Shown here: in pieces, positions 11,140 through 23,678 of the stretch
Numbering within the stretch: the stretch's first letter is position 1
Layout: each line of letters opens with the position of its first letter
Assembly: GCA_928212115.1 (NCBI GenBank)
Contig: CAKMRJ010005412.1
Location: 254,789,789-254,853,788, forward strand
Reading direction: 5' to 3'
Length of the DNA: 64,000 bases
Origin: Lactuca virosa
Lineage: Eukaryota; Streptophyta; Magnoliopsida; Asterales; Asteraceae
The notes under the pieces: generated by a model
The model's input: only the letters and a program-made list of their open reading frames with translations
Databases searched by the model: none
What the model was told of the DNA's origin: nothing
Program-made: the position numbers and the translations under genes

Positions 11140-14100
11140 ATAGCAGAATCTTCCTCTGTTCAAGAAACTTCTGCACGCTCCACTCTTCTTGCAATCAAGC
11201 CCAATCAGAACTTGCTGATCGATCTCACACCGTTTCTCTACGATACGTACATGTATCAAGTGGTGGAATGCCTGAAATATTCCCCACTCGTCAAAGCCCT
11301 AACAACAGTCGAAGTCGTTCCAATGTCCTGTCTCTCTCAGATCTATTCCTCTGCAACGTACGACAAAGGGGCAGACAAAATTTTCTTCGACATCCTTAAC
11401 CAGAAAACTTCAATCTCCAAGAATCGTTTTTGCTCTCTGCTAGGGCTTTCTTATCAAGAATCCATGGTGAATCCTGATTCGATCGCAACAGGTCAGCTTT
11501 TCTCAATGTTCTACAACATGGGTTACACTGAGACCCTAACTACTATGACTAAGTTCAAAAAGTTATGCCTTCCTTCTCAATGGAATGGCCTCTTCACTCT
11601 TCTCTTCAAAGGGCTTTCTGAACGAAGTGCTGGATCTGACTGTGCTAGCAAGTCTTTTATGACTCTGCTTTATAGGTTGTACCATGGTCTCCATCTGGAT
11701 TATGGATTGGTCTTGTGGCTTCAGCTTGTTCAGAGTTTATCATCTTCTTCTCGCCACACAGAAATCTCATGTGCCCGCTTCTGGACTATTATAACTCAAT
11801 GGGTAATGGATCGTTACCATATTCCTATCATGGCGGACTCAATGCTCTCTTCTATTTCTACGTTTCACACCACCAACATCATTGTCACTCACCCGTCGAA
11901 GTTTCTTTTCGTTGGCTCCGTTCCTGAGACGATGTATGCTTGTGTGTCTCCTTCAAGCAAGCTGATTCAGGAGTACAAAAATGGTGAAATCTATTGAGGA
12001 AGCAGACAAACCTGCTAAGAGGAGCAAGAAGCCAGCCGCGAAAAAGGGGGATAAAGGGGGTCAAGTCTCCAAGGTTCAGAATCCTAAGAAGCGAAAGTCA
12101 GAGAAGGCGGCGGCATCCCAGCCCAAGCAAAAGAAAACCAAGAAACCTGCTCGACGGCTAATTCTTCAATCATCGAGTGACTCTGACTCAGAGTACGTGC
12201 CTCCTGGTCATCAATCAACTCTTCCTAGTGAATCTGAGAGCGAAAGCTCAGAGGATGAAGGTTCGGTTCGTGGTGATACACCACCTCGTTTACCTACACC
12301 AGAGGTAATTGTTCGCTCCAAAGCACCTTCTCCTCCACCTGTTTCCATTCCTATCTACTTACCTCCCACTTTCCCCTTCATTACATCTCAACCTTTCTCT
12401 ACCATTCCCATTTCTACCCCTATTTTTACTGAAGCCACTACCACCACCACTACTGGAGTTCGGACCAACGTATCTGATACGGGGGCTCGCTCTTCAGCAC
12501 CCGAAACCCCTGTTACCACTAAACCTCCATCACCTACTCCCTCGACAGAAACCAATACCGTTCTTGGCGGTGAGGACTTGGAATTTGATTCCACTTACTT
12601 CAGTCCTTATCGTGTCCAAAGTGACGATGATGAAGATTCTCCTATTACCAAGCGCCATCTAAAGGTGGTGACTGATAAGATAGATCAGCTACTATCTTCC
12701 TCCTCCACTGGTGCTTACTCAGAAGCTGCTCTCAAAGCTTTGTTCTCTTCGGTGGTATAAGAACATGCTGCCTCTATCTCTGACGCAACAAAGGCTATTG
12801 ATGCCTCTACCTCTCAATGTCAGAGGGCTTCGCTTGCTGTTGAAGCTTCAACAAAGGATTGTAAGGAAGTGTCCGCAAAAGTCGAAAAACTAATTTCTGA
12901 AGCTCAACTATTTTTGGATTCTTTGCAAGCTGCCGCTCAGAAAAACGCCCAAACTGTGAATGCTTCGATTGATAATCTCACGCGTTCCCTCGAAGCTGAA
13001 AAGACTAATCTCGAAGTCGCCCGAAGAGCCATTGAAGCTGCTAACGAAGATCTTTATACGAATGTTGATGAGCGTTTAACTCAGCTGGAGGCAGAGCTTG
13101 CAGTCGAAAATCAAATTATGGATGAGCTGGACAAGTGAACCTCCCAGCTCAAGCTTCAACGCTTAAAGCTCTGTACTGCCACGAAAAAGCTTGATGATTT
13201 AAAGTCTGAGAGGGAAGTTATTCAAAGCTCCGTGGGTGATGTTCATTCCATTCTGTTGCATCTTCTTGACGCTCACGACTCCATCCTGACAATCTCCATT
13301 CGACGCCATTTAGCCGAAAAGCTCATACCTGCTTTGGATATCCTTAGTCGGATTGAGGGTGTTCCGGAGACTAATGTCCTTCTGAAAAAAGGGGGAGAAA
13401 AGGTCACACAAGGTAAAACAGCTCATTCCCAACCCCCTCCAGATCCAAAATCAACGGCTGAACCGAAGGATAATGTAGCTTCGGGCAGTAAGAGAGAGAA
13501 TAAGAAGAAGAAGATTGGAGAAGACGATGAAGTTGATGATGATGATTTTGATGACTTCACGGGTAGCAATCCCTCCAATCCCTATCAGAAAGCTAAGTCC
13601 ACCGATAAAGAGCTTGAGGAGAAACTTCTCAAAGAAAAAGAACTTATCGAGAAGGAGATGAAAGACAAAGAGCTCTTAGAGAAAAAGAAGTCCATATTTC
13701 CGGAATGGACCATTGAATCGCTTCAGAGGGAAGTGATAGATGAACCGAGTACTCACCGGCTTGAACCCGTTATGTCGTTCGGTCTTGAGAACTCGAAGGA
13801 CACTCAATTCGATATGCCAATCACCCGAAAGGCATTTATCTTTCATTGCTTTAACTCAACTGCTGTCATTCCTTCTCCAGACCCGAAGGTAGATCGGGAT
13901 CTGTTGGAATTTTATCTTGAGTTCTCCCAGCCTCAGTACTTGACGTGGAGCACACAGACGATTACGACGGTCAAGGTGCTGAAGCCTTTATTCAGATGGG
14001 AAATTTGTTAATGTCAAGTTCAAAGTGACCCGAGGTTCAGATAGCTCGGTCCATAATTTTTCCCTGGCTGATCTACCGAACCTGAACCCACACGACTGGA

Positions 14101-14561
14101 TACTCCTCAACAATATTCTGCTGTCCAATCCTCAGGAGTATCAGCCGATCATTGACCACGTCAAGCGAATGCTTGTTTGCTACATCCATGAAGTAGCAAA
14201 GATGGATCAAGAAATCGCATCTGCCATTCACAAGCGACCCACGATCAAACCAATTGGAAGAACTGGCAATGTGAACACGATGGTCAAGGGCAAAATCGAT
14301 CCAAATTTTCATACAGTAATGTTCATTAGGAACGAAGGTCAAAAGTGTCTGTTCGCTCTTATTGACAAGCACCGGTTCTCAACCGCTTGCTTGGAGCATA
14401 TTTTGGAGATCATTCACAAGTGTAATCAGAATACTGCAGCTGACAAGAAGTTGTTTACCGATATGCTACGCTGGTACATTCCGTTTCGGCAGACACTTCT
14501 TGCTATCATTCCTCGGCTGTTCAAGGTTGTGAAGAAGGTGAAGGTTACACAACCGAAATAG
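11140..14561 (+). pseudogene. Extra 3' ORF of SIRE-type element (env-position gene)
   Basis: One ancestral ORF of about 1,130 codons, now broken. The apparent start is ATA at 11140 (followed by AESSS), probably a lost ATG. There is a frameshift near 11985, in-frame stops at about 12758 and 13136, and a frameshift near 14010. In order it has a globular N-terminal part (11170-11980, SPLVKALTTVEVVPMSCLSQ, NPDSIATGQLFSMFYNMGYT) and a Lys-rich stretch that could be a nuclear signal (about 11990-12160). A Ser/Asp/Pro/Thr-rich linker follows, then a long predicted coiled coil (12770-13230), a charged KELLEK region, and a conserved C-terminal block (14025-14561, SLADLPNLNPHDWILLNNIL). It occupies the place of the env-like gene of SIRE elements, but I see no signal peptide or transmembrane segment. 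Function is unknown. Confidence 0.75.
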
Positions 14562-14582
14562 TCTCTCGCCTCATTTGACGCA

Positions 14583-14593
14583 AAGGGGGAGAT
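14583..14593 (+). other. Polypurine tract of the SIRE element
   Basis: AAAGGGGGAGAT lies directly before TGTTGGG, the LTR start. It primes plus-strand synthesis. Confidence 0.85.
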
Positions 14594-14934
14594 TGTTGGG
14601 TCAAATAGTTTTGCGTCTTGGGCTCGGTCCTTAGCCCAGTTTTGCTATCCGGTTTGGGCCTGTCCAACCGTGATTACTTTATTAGGGTTTAGTATTTAAG
14701 GTGCATGCATGCATCCTTTATGGTTAGCACTTTCATTTATTACCTCTAAATATTGTACTACAAACCCTAGCTCGCCTCTACAATGGAAGTTCTTCATCGA
14801 GCTCTGCTGAGGCGTGACTACATTTGAATCATTAAGCATTATTTGATTCTATATTGTGTTTACTGTGTTTGTTTGATATTTTATAGTTTAACCTGTTCAA
14901 GATCTAATCGATCTAAGAGTTATTCAACTCATAA
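14594..14934 (+). repeat. 3' LTR of the SIRE element, partial
   Basis: Begins TGTTGGGTCAAATAG. It includes TAGTATTTAAGG, a possible TATA region. The sequence changes at about 14935 to Gyp-A LTR sequence (TTCATGAAAT...), so the true LTR end may be at CAACTCA (14925-14931) or may be lost. Confidence 0.75.
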
Positions 14935-16095
14935 TTCATGAAATGGACTATGCACTCACTTGATAAGACGATGCTCGGACAACACTACGGCTCTTAAATT
15001 GATATTCTTCGATGAAACTGGAATGTTTTCTCAGAAACCGGACTTCTCGCGGGCAGAGTTTCGGCTCGAAAACTCTTTCTCTCGGGATCTTCAGGGCTTC
15101 GGGACTCGCTTCGGGTGTCGGGATGATACCGGGGCTTCGGGGGGTTAAAAGAAGGCTTAAAGATGAGTAGAGTAGGAGAGAGGTTGAGAAATTTGCAACC
15201 AAACCCGGCTGCCTTCGGTTTCTATTTATAGGGCTGAAATTTCAGATTTCACGTCGTGAACCATCATTTCACGTTGTGAGCTTGGTCAGGCATAGGTCAT
15301 TGCGTTCGTCATCAGTCTACTTTCTCTGTCAGGCTCCAAAAGGCGTCAGAAGACATTTCACGTCGTGAACACTGTTTTCACGTCGTGGTCTCTGACACAG
15401 CTTTGGGGTTCGCGCCCCGAACTTCAGAAATTCATATCTTTCGCATTCGAACTCCGTTTTCGACGTTCTTTATATCGACACGTAGGTGAGATTATGCTCT
15501 ACAACTCTAGTTTAGACTCCGTCGGCTAATTTTGAACTTAACATTTATTATATTACTTTTAGTAGGCCGGGACAGGAAAACTCCGTTAGGAATTCACAAC
15601 TCCTTCATCTGACGTCCGTTTTCGTCTGTCTTTTTACCGTTGGATTACTATCGACAAGATCTTCGATTCTCGTTTAGATTGTTTCGGCTAGAAACCACTC
15701 GTTTCATATTCGAACTTTGGGCTGCATACCGCTAAGTCGAAACTTCGAAAAATCATAACTTCCTCATACGAAGTCAGATTTAGCCGTACTTTTTATGCAC
15801 GCTCTCAGTTTAACGTATTCTATGACTTTTCGTTTAGATCGCTAAAGCCAAATATCGCTCTATCGTAAATTCACTATTTACGTCGCGTTGTGTCGTGCCG
15901 GTTCTGTCGCGAAACTTCGACAGGTCATAACTTCTTCGTTATAACTCGGATTTCGACATTCTTCATATATCCGGAACCCTTGTCACGAACACTACAACTT
16001 AGTTAAGATTATTCATTCTAAATAATCTTCTATCAAAAAGTCATTTTGATGCTTATAGCCTCTAAATTGACTAGCCCGGATCTACGGGCGTTACA
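14935..16095 (-). repeat. Truncated 3' LTR of Gyp-A
   Basis: Closely matches 18747-19909 and ends at the same GGGCGTTACA terminus. Contains four copies of the palindrome-like TTTCACGTCGTGAA or variants (about 15247, 15268, 15355, 15375). The other 1.16 kb of this LTR is missing. Confidence 0.85.
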
Positions 16096-17582
16096 ATTAT
16101 CTTCCCCTTAGGATGATTACGTCCTGGAATCATCAACGAAAATAGGGCTTGTATAATGATTCCATACGTTATCTTTCCATCCTAATTAATAACGATGATG
16201 CTCAATCTTGCACCCGCTCTTCGTACTAGGTTGGACTTTCAATCGTAACCTACAAGTTACAAAATAAATCCTTATTGAGGACTCCTTCTTCTTGTTAGGA
16301 TAAGTACTGTCCTTTATCTATTGTAACAGACCGATGGATCATGCTCTAATGATCTCTCATCGTATGATGCAACGCTTAGACTCAAGTCTCTTAGAGTCAA
16401 ATTCCAGAATGGAATATACCTTATTCATATTCTAATGTGATGTAATCACATTTCAGCTTGTAGCATTTCTAGCTACTAACTTCTTTAAAAACGAGCGCAA
16501 TACTATTGATCGCTTTGATTTCAATGTTCTGACTTAAGTCAGATGTTACATCGAACTTGGTTCTCCGAACCACGTAACAAACTCATCGTAGTCGGACTCA
16601 ATTTGATATGACTACTGGGGTCAGAATATCAATCATCTTCTTAGTCATTACCGAAACAATGGTAACGACATACTTAAATAAAAACGGAATCAATCACTAA
16701 CTTCTTGGTAACCTTGTGACTTTCCCTGATCCAAGCGTTAGTCCTGTGCTTCCAGTAGTATAGATATCTACTACTATTCACACCTACTCATACTCGTCCC
16801 AAGTATTGTCTCGCAGTCCCCAAGTCCTAAAATCACCAAACAATTTAACACATACGAATGTGCCCAATTAATCATAAATTTTTCCTAGACTCTACTAGGA
16901 CTTCTTCCATGCGTATCTTCAATCATCAATTCTACTTCAACTCGGTTGGTGATGGAAATTCCAGACGATGGGACAACTTCAAGAATTACACCAATCGTTC
17001 CATCATCCTGCCAATCGAAGGCGTACTTCAGATGTACCGTACTCCTCTAAACGTTCCGTTATTTTATCAGACATATTCTAAAGGCAAGATACCACTCTTA
17101 CGATATCTTCCGATAGGTGTCATTCACTATCATAAGCCTTTCATTTCCTCCATTTACTCAATTCTCTACGAGTCTTCACCATAATGTTTTGTACACCCAA
17201 GCAAACATTCGGTGTACCGGACGAGAATTTAAGATAAGAAAGCTTTATTTACGATAGACGCATAAATCTCCTTATGACTCCGAAACGTTTACATGCTAGT
17301 TCTAATATCGTAGTCGTACGCTTAGAATCCTAAACACAGAAGGTTTCCAGACCCGGTCGGCAACAGACCATAGATCCGAACAAATAATATCATATATGGC
17401 AAACATATAACATTTAGCACATAAAAGCATTTTAGGAATCTTTCCTAAAATATACTAGTGCTCGTGTCTATTCAGGTGCATTACCTAAATTTATTAGACA
17501 CAATATTCACTTAGCATTTTAAGTTTAAGTCTAGAAATCCTACAAATTCCTAGTTCGCTTAAATTAATGCTCTGATACCAAC
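16096..17582 (-). other. Internal region of Gyp-A, no coding capacity seen
   Basis: Next to the 3' LTR the minus strand reads TAAGGGGAAGATAAT, the polypurine tract, preceded by GAGGAC/GACGTAATCATCC-like pol-end sequence. The rest contains no gag, protease, polymerase or integrase motif in either strand. A 108-codon plus-strand ORF at 16858-17184 has no recognisable features and is treated as chance. Confidence 0.65.
17569..17580 (-). other. Primer-binding site of Gyp-A
   Basis: The minus strand reads TGGTATCAGAGC two bases after the LTR end, complementary to initiator tRNA-Met. This fixes the LTR boundary at 17583. Confidence 0.9.
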
Positions 17583-17980
17583 TGTGACATCCCCAAATTT
17601 CACGGCCAGAAAAGACCGATTTGTTTATGCTTTGTTTTAAAATCAGAGTAATCTTTTAAAGAAAACTGTTGCGGAATTTGTTCCCAGAAAACATGATAAA
17701 TACTTTATCCAAGCATCTCCGAAGAGATGTATTTTATTCGTTTTAAAACATTTGGGATGTCCTGGTCAGTACAGACACATAAGCATAAACCGAACTTACA
17801 TTCATCTACACTAATGATATACATCTCTTTAATCTCTCAGTGTAATGTGTCTTTGTATCGATACCTGTGATACAAAAATATTGAGTGGGTCAGGTTTGGA
17901 AAACCTAGTGCGTACATAGGGATTTCAATCCCACAATGTTATAACATATATATAATTTAGAATTCACACAATATAAACTT

Positions 17981-18066
<86 letters not shown>
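17981..18066. repeat. (CT)n(TA)n microsatellite
   Basis: About eight CT units run directly into about 33 TA units inside the Gyp-A LTR. The exact number is likely unreliable in the assembly. Confidence 0.95.
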
Positions 18067-18067
<1 letters not shown>

Positions 18068-18116
18068 CCAACTCTTACCCTACCTTGTCAATCCTCTCAA
18101 CGAGACTAAAAACTAA

Positions 18117-18535
18117 CCTCTCGACCTGATCCATACTCCCGGATCTAAAACAACATCTCGACCTGATCCATACTCCCGGATCTAAAACTAACCTCTCGAC
18201 CTGATCCATACTCCCGGATCTAAAACTAACCTCTCGACCTGATCCATACTCCCGGATCTAAAACTAACCTCTCGACCTGATCCATAATCCCGTATCTAAA
18301 ACTAACCTCTCGACCTGATCCATACTCCTGGATCTAATAACAAATAACTATGTCCTGTCCATACTCCCGGACTAAGGGCAACTAACTATGTCTTAATCCA
18401 TACTCCCAGATTAATGACAGATTATATGTCCTGTCCATACTCCCGGACTAACGACAACTAACTATGTCTTAATCCATACTCTTGGATTAATGACAACTAA
18501 CTAAGTCTTAATCCATACTCCCGGATTAATGACAT
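18117..18535. repeat. 36-bp tandem array (minisatellite) in Gyp-A LTR
   Basis: Six units share CGACCTGATCCATACTCCCG plus a tail. They are followed by about five variant units with TATGTCCTGTCCATACTCCC or TATGTCTTAATCCATACTC. Two sub-families lie head to tail, suggesting successive expansions. There are no spacers, so this is not a CRISPR. Confidence 0.9.
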
Positions 18536-19909
18536 ATTTTAAAGTTCTATTCTCCGTATATATCTCACTCGTACTCATAAAGAGATACTACCCCATAACC
18601 ATTATAACCAATCTTTGGTTTACTCTTTAACCTAAGTTATCATAAACAATCAGGTATGTTCTTTAACACTTAATTCAGACATCATCAAATAACTCACACA
18701 AAACATATATTTAATACATTCAAACAATACTTGTATTAAAATCATGTTCATGAAAGGGACTATGCACTCACTTGATAAGACGATGCTCGGACAGCACTAC
18801 GGCTCTTAAAGTGATATTCTTCGATGAAACCGGAATGTTTTCTCAGAAACCGGACTTCTCGCGGGCAGAGTTTCGGCTCGAAAACTCTTTCTCTCGAGAT
18901 CTTCAGGGCTTCGGGACTCGCTTCGGGTGTCGGGATGATATCGGGGCTTCGGGGGGTTAAAAGAAGGCTTAAAGATGAGTAGAGTAGGAGAGAGGTTGAG
19001 AAATTAGCAACCAAACCCGGCTGCCTTCGGTTTCTATTTATAGGGCTGAAATTTCAGATTTCACGTCGTGAAACATCATTTCACGTCGTGAGCTTGGTCA
19101 GGCATAGGTCATTGCGTTCGTCATCAGTCCACTTTCTCTGTCAGGCTCCAAAAGGCGTCAGAAGACATTTCACATCATGAACACTATTTTCACGTCGTGG
19201 TCTCTGACACAGCTTTGGGGTTCGCGCCTCGAACTTCAGAAATTCATATCTTTCGCATACGAACTCCGTTTTCGACGTTCTTTATATTGACGCGTAGGTG
19301 AGATTATGCTCTACAACTCTCGTTTAGACTCTGTTGGCTAATTTTGATTTTAAATTTTATTATATTACTTTTAGTAGGCCGGGATAGGAAAACTCCGTTA
19401 GGAATTCACAACTCCTTCATCTGACGTCCGTTTTCGTCTGTCTTTTTACCGTTGGACTACTATCGACGAGATCTTCGATTCTCGTTTAGATTGTTTCGGC
19501 TAGAAACCACTCGATTTCATATTCGAACTTTAGGCTGCATACCGCTAAGTCGAAACTTCGAAAAATCATAACTTCCTCATACGAAGTTAGATTTAGCCGT
19601 TCTTTTTATGCATGCTCTCAGTTTAACGTATTCTACGACTTTTCATTTAGATCTTTAAAGCCAAATATCGCTCTATCGTAAATTCACTATTTACGTCGCG
19701 CTGTGTCATGCTGGTTCTGTCGCGAAACTTCGACAGGTCATAACTTCTTCGTTATAACTTGGATTTCGGCATTCTTCATATATCCGGAACCCTTGTCACG
19801 ACCACTACAACTTAGTTAAGATTATTCATTCTAAATAATCTTCTATCAAAAAGTCATTTTTGATGCTTAACGCCTCTAAATTGACTAGCCCGGATCTACG
19901 GGCGTTACA

Positions 19910-20024
19910 GAAGGTACAGTGAGAGCATCGGAGGGGATCCGAATGGACGTGGGAGCCGGAGGCAGGGATGCGGGAGCACTATCCAAGGTTGTTCACAACA
20001 TCAGACTTCGAGGACGAAGTCTAG
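19910..20024 (+). pseudogene. pol: Gypsy pol C-terminus (chromovirus-like)
   Basis: The frame ending TAG at 20022 reads HRRGSEWTWEPEAGMREHYP, then RLFTTSDFEDEV. This is the typical tail of plant Gypsy pol just before the polypurine tract. The codon upstream, where a Trp would be expected, is TGA (19920-19922). The left end is cut by the Gyp-A LTR. Confidence 0.75.
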
Positions 20025-20041
20025 TTTAAGTGGGGGAGAAT
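20025..20041 (+). other. Polypurine tract of a Gypsy element
   Basis: AAGTGGGGGAGAAT lies directly before TGTAACGCCCC, the LTR start at 20042. Confidence 0.85.
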
Positions 20042-20235
20042 TGTAACGCCCCGATTCCCGAGTATCAATTTATAGTTATGAATTCTCATGGTTTTAAGGT
20101 CTACTCGACGAGTTGGTGGCCTGACTCGCCGAGTAGTAGCGGGTTGGTCCGCGAGTTTAAGTGACCTACTCGCCGAGTCTAAGAAGGGTTGGTCCGCGAG
20201 TTTAAGTGACCTGACTCGCCGAGTAGCAGCGGGTT
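20042..20235 (+). repeat. Gypsy 3' LTR, 5' fragment
   Basis: Begins TGTAACGCCCCGATTCCCG. After about 60 bp comes a three-fold repeat of ACTCGCCGAGT palindromes with GGGTTGGTCCGCGAGTTTAAG between them (20103-20226). The LTR is lost after about 20235, where gag-like sequence starts. Confidence 0.7.
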
Positions 20236-21436
20236 GGTCACAACCCCTAGGGCAGCGGAGAAAAGCACGGTGCGCCCAATGCATCCGTTAGACGGAGGGC
20301 AAGTTTCCATCCAGGAAGAACACGCTTCAAATCGCATGCCAGTCTCACAGACACCATCCAGCTCTGCAGCTGAAACGGCGGCAACCTACATAGCTAGTCT
20401 ATGGCGTCCAACAGTTAACCCATATCAGTAAGCAACAATTGTAACCACAACTCTACAAATTTTCGCAACACAACAAACAGAGATACGTATTTCTCAGCAA
20501 CAATCTTTTCCACACAGTTCGGGCACCGGAACCTGGATCCCTCACAATATTCAACCGCAATCACAATATTCATCGGTGATCTACCCACACGTCATAATGG
20601 CAGGTATGCCCCATGTGTCGTTGTTCATACAACAACCACAGGTGTTCAACCTGTTCGTACAACAGGCTCAAGGTCCAATCCCAGAAGTGTCTCAGCCGCA
20701 AGTCACAGGCGTGCAAACCTTGATCAACCAGGGATCCAGCTCCTAGGGACCTGGCGTCCATTTCTCAGCAGCACCAGAATTCACCCCTTTCATGGAGACT
20801 GCTCAACCATTCAACCCGTCTGCACAACAATGCACGAGAGAAAACCCATACATAGTTCACCCAACAGGGCAATACGTATTTCAGCAATTTGGGTCACAAC
20901 CAAACTTGCAACAATATCAACCGTACATCTCGCCGGCAGCCATGTACAACCAGATATACGTGAACCCCTACCAGGCGCAGCGGTATATGGCCTATGGTGG
21001 TATGTCGTACTCGTACATGGACAACCCCATGTGAAGTGCAAGCTCTAATTTCAGCCATGAACTACTACAATACGAGATCCCACACACTGCGATGATATTG
21101 AACATGCCGAAATAGGACGACACTTCTGACCCAGATGACCACATCGGTAACTAAGAGTGGACGATGACATCTCTTAAGATGGATCGCCGCTTCACCTGCA
21201 CCTATTTTCCCTGCACCCTAACAGGAAACATAGGAAAATGGTTCAAGTCTCTAAGACCAGGTAGTATTTCGAATTTTGAGCAACTAAAGTTCCTTTTCCT
21301 CAACAACTTCATGCAGTTGAGGAAAGGAAAAGGGGACGCCAACTCTGTGATGGCGTGTAAGCAAAGAGAAGGAGAGTCGATTCGTGCCCACTACGATCGA
21401 TTCACATTTGGTCACTGAGTTTTTTTCGTCCATTTT
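20236..21436 (+). pseudogene. gag: Degenerate Gypsy gag (Tat/Ogre-like)
   Basis: The capsid motif at 21164-21418 (LTGNIGKWFKSLRPGSISNF, then LRKGKGDANSVMACKQREGE) is the Retrotrans_gag domain of Tat/Ogre-type Gypsy elements. Upstream, 20300-21034 encodes a Gln/Pro/Tyr-rich N-terminal region (QPNLQQYQPYISPAAMYNQ) broken by stops at about 20430, 20745 and 21032. The C-terminus is missing at the Gyp-D LTR (21437). Confidence 0.7.
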
Positions 21437-23584
21437 TGTAACACCTAATTCCCAGGTACAATCTTAAATTAACAATAATTGTAGTTTTTTAGTATGGACT
21501 ATCTACGCGGGGCGTAGAAGACCTCACTACGCAGGGCGTAGATCAATAAGCGCATGTTGGGACTTATTGCGCTACGCGGGTCGTAACTTTGGTTGCGCAT
21601 GACAAAGGTGCACCGAGTTCAAACCCTAATTGAGGGGTTGTGAGCCCTATTTAAAGGATCTAATCTCTTGAGAGCCTCCCCATGCTTAGCCTCCACCCTT
21701 TCCTCCTCTAACTTCGAAACCCTAGCCCTTGGTGTGATCCTTGAAGCCTTGAAGTGATATTTTTGGGTGTTCTTGGTGAAGAATAAGAACTTAGAAGGTG
21801 TGCTTGGACTCCATAGCTTGTAGATCCAGACTCCACTCTTCTTCAAACATCCTCCAGAAGTATAAAGTCTAAACCTTGCTGATCCTTTTGTTAGATCTAG
21901 CTTGTTGTGAGTTTGTATGAGTTTTTGTCCCTTAATCTTCGATCTAGGGAGTTTGAGCAAATCTGGACCTCATGATGAGTGTCTCTTATCATTTTTGCTC
22001 TTTATGAGCCATAAAAATGGGATCTTGGTCACTCCCATTCAGCCATTCTTGATCAATTGAGCTTTTGGGTCATGTTTAAGACTTAGGGTTTGGTTTTGTA
22101 CTCCTTGTGGCCATGCAAAATCATAAAGTGTAACATCTTGATTTCCAGGTATTCCATTTATACCCTTGATATGAGAAATGTTGGCAAAATGTGTAACATC
22201 TTGTTTTGAGGTACTTTCATTGTTGACCCTTATATTTGAGATTTATTGCATATTGGTCCCTAAGTAAAACAAAGAGTGCAAAAAGGGCCCATAGTGGTAT
22301 TTTGGTAATTTTGGACTTTGGGAGTACGCTGAGCGTACGTGTGTATACTAAGCGTACTAGGGCGTTCCTTAGTACGCTGGGCGTCCACCTCATACGCAGG
22401 GCGTACGTGAAGATCATGCAAACCCTAATTTTTAGGGTTTGGGCCCTATATAATCATCATTATAACCTCATGTCCCCTTCCTTTTTCACCACCCTCAGTG
22501 AGAACGACCCCCAAGCAAACCCTAACTGTTGAGTGCCTTTTTGGAGCCCTTTTGAGTGTTTTATGGAGTTCTTAAAGGCGAAGAGTGAAGTGTGAAGAGC
22601 TTGGAGTTGGGAAGCACCTTGGATCTATGATTTCTACCATGTTTGCAACCTCCATGAGGTATAAAGATGGCAACTTTACCACTCCATCTTGTAGATCTAG
22701 GTTTTTTCTCTTTTAAGTCACTTTTTGGTCCCAAAATGGTGCTTATTGAGCATGGCATGTTCTTAACCCATTAATCCGTCCTTTCAGACCTTAGGAAGGG
22801 TCTTGAGTCATAAAAATGGGGTCTTAATGGTTGGTTTTTCTCCATGCACTCTTTAGAATGTCTTAATGTATTAAGATGTTGAGTTAAGCACTTAATGGAC
22901 ATGCAAAGTCATAAAGTTGAAAACTTTATGACTCTTGAGGATGATTTAGCCTTGGATCTGGAAGTTGGACATAAGAGTTTAAGGAATTAAGCTCTTAATG
23001 AGCTTTTGGGAAGACTGGGCATATGCCCTGCGTAATCTGGGTACGCATCGCGTACATGGTCAACCTCCCCGATGGAGGTCAATTCTCGAGTATGCTCCCG
23101 CGTACCTTTGGAGTACGCCCCACGTATGCATTCTGTGTCGAATTGGTTGAGTTGACTCGGTTGGGTTGACTCAGTTGACTTTGACCAGTTTGACTTTGAC
23201 TTCGACCAATTTTAACCCAGGGGTATTTTGAATGGTGTTTTAGAATTGGTCATTGGATGAATAGGTGTCGGTAAGAGCCGAGATTCGGTGTCGGGACCTC
23301 ATCAGCTATTGTTCATACTGTGAGGTGAGTTTTCCTCACTGTACTTACGGGTCGAAGGCACCAAGGTCGGCCCATTGGATTGACATCCTGCTATACATTG
23401 ATATGATGAGTATTGGATAGACCTGCATGATTATATGCTAGTTGTTGATATGCATAGACAGGTAGATCTGTAGGACTACCTGGGATTTCTGTCTGTATGA
23501 TTATCTGTCTGTTGTTTATGTTTGTTATCTGTTATATGTCGACATATTGTTCTGGGTTGAGGTTGATGGCTTTGTGTTGTAGCC

Positions 23585-23678
23585 AACAAACCTAGGAGCA
23601 TTCCAGATATGAACTGAGGGCCTGTTGGCATGCCAGAATCATACTGAGGGCTCAAGAGCATTCTAAATATGAGCTGAG
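23585..23678. repeat. LTR minisatellite split by Gyp-B (left part)
   Basis: Imperfect units with GCATGCCAGAATCATACTGA alternate with GAGCATTCCAGATATGAACT. The array continues at 33884-33985 beyond Gyp-B, so Gyp-B inserted inside it. Confidence 0.7.

Larger units (their letters stand above)
7933..14934 (+). mobile_element. SIRE-type Copia element, 3' half
   Basis: Contains reverse transcriptase and RNase H, a 1.8-kb spacer, a long extra ORF, a polypurine tract and part of the 3' LTR. Gag, protease, integrase and the 5' LTR are missing on the left, where Copia-1 abuts. The 3' LTR is cut after about 340 bp by Gyp-A. RNase H ending in QLADIFTKALPEASF followed by LQCLGMMEAE, plus an additional ORF after pol, is characteristic of the SIRE/Maximus lineage. 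Confidence 0.85.
14935..19909 (-). mobile_element. Gyp-A, non-autonomous Gypsy element
   Basis: On the minus strand it runs 5' LTR (19909-17583), primer site, 1.49-kb internal region, polypurine tract, 3' LTR (16095-14935). The 3' LTR is truncated: only the half matching 18747-19909 remains and it abuts SIRE LTR sequence. The internal region shows no gag or pol, so it needed proteins from another element. The right end lies in a Gypsy pol tail. Confidence 0.85.
17583..19909 (-). repeat. 5' LTR of Gyp-A
   Basis: 2,327 bp. On the plus strand it runs from TGTGACATCC to GGGCGTTACA, so in element sense it starts TGTAACGCCC and ends GGATGTCACA. It carries a large CT/TA microsatellite and a 36-bp tandem array in its distal half, both absent from the truncated sister LTR. 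Confidence 0.9.

Noticed and set aside
12309..12662. 117-codon ORF of Leu/Pro repeats overlapping the SIRE extra ORF
   Set aside because: An out-of-frame shadow of the Ser/Pro/Thr-rich linker.
16858..17184. 108-codon plus-strand ORF in Gyp-A
   Set aside because: It runs against the element, has no domain, and its composition fits chance in AT-rich sequence.
18117..18535. Regular direct repeats resembling a CRISPR array
   Set aside because: Units are head to tail without unique spacers, lie inside a plant LTR, and no cas genes exist here.
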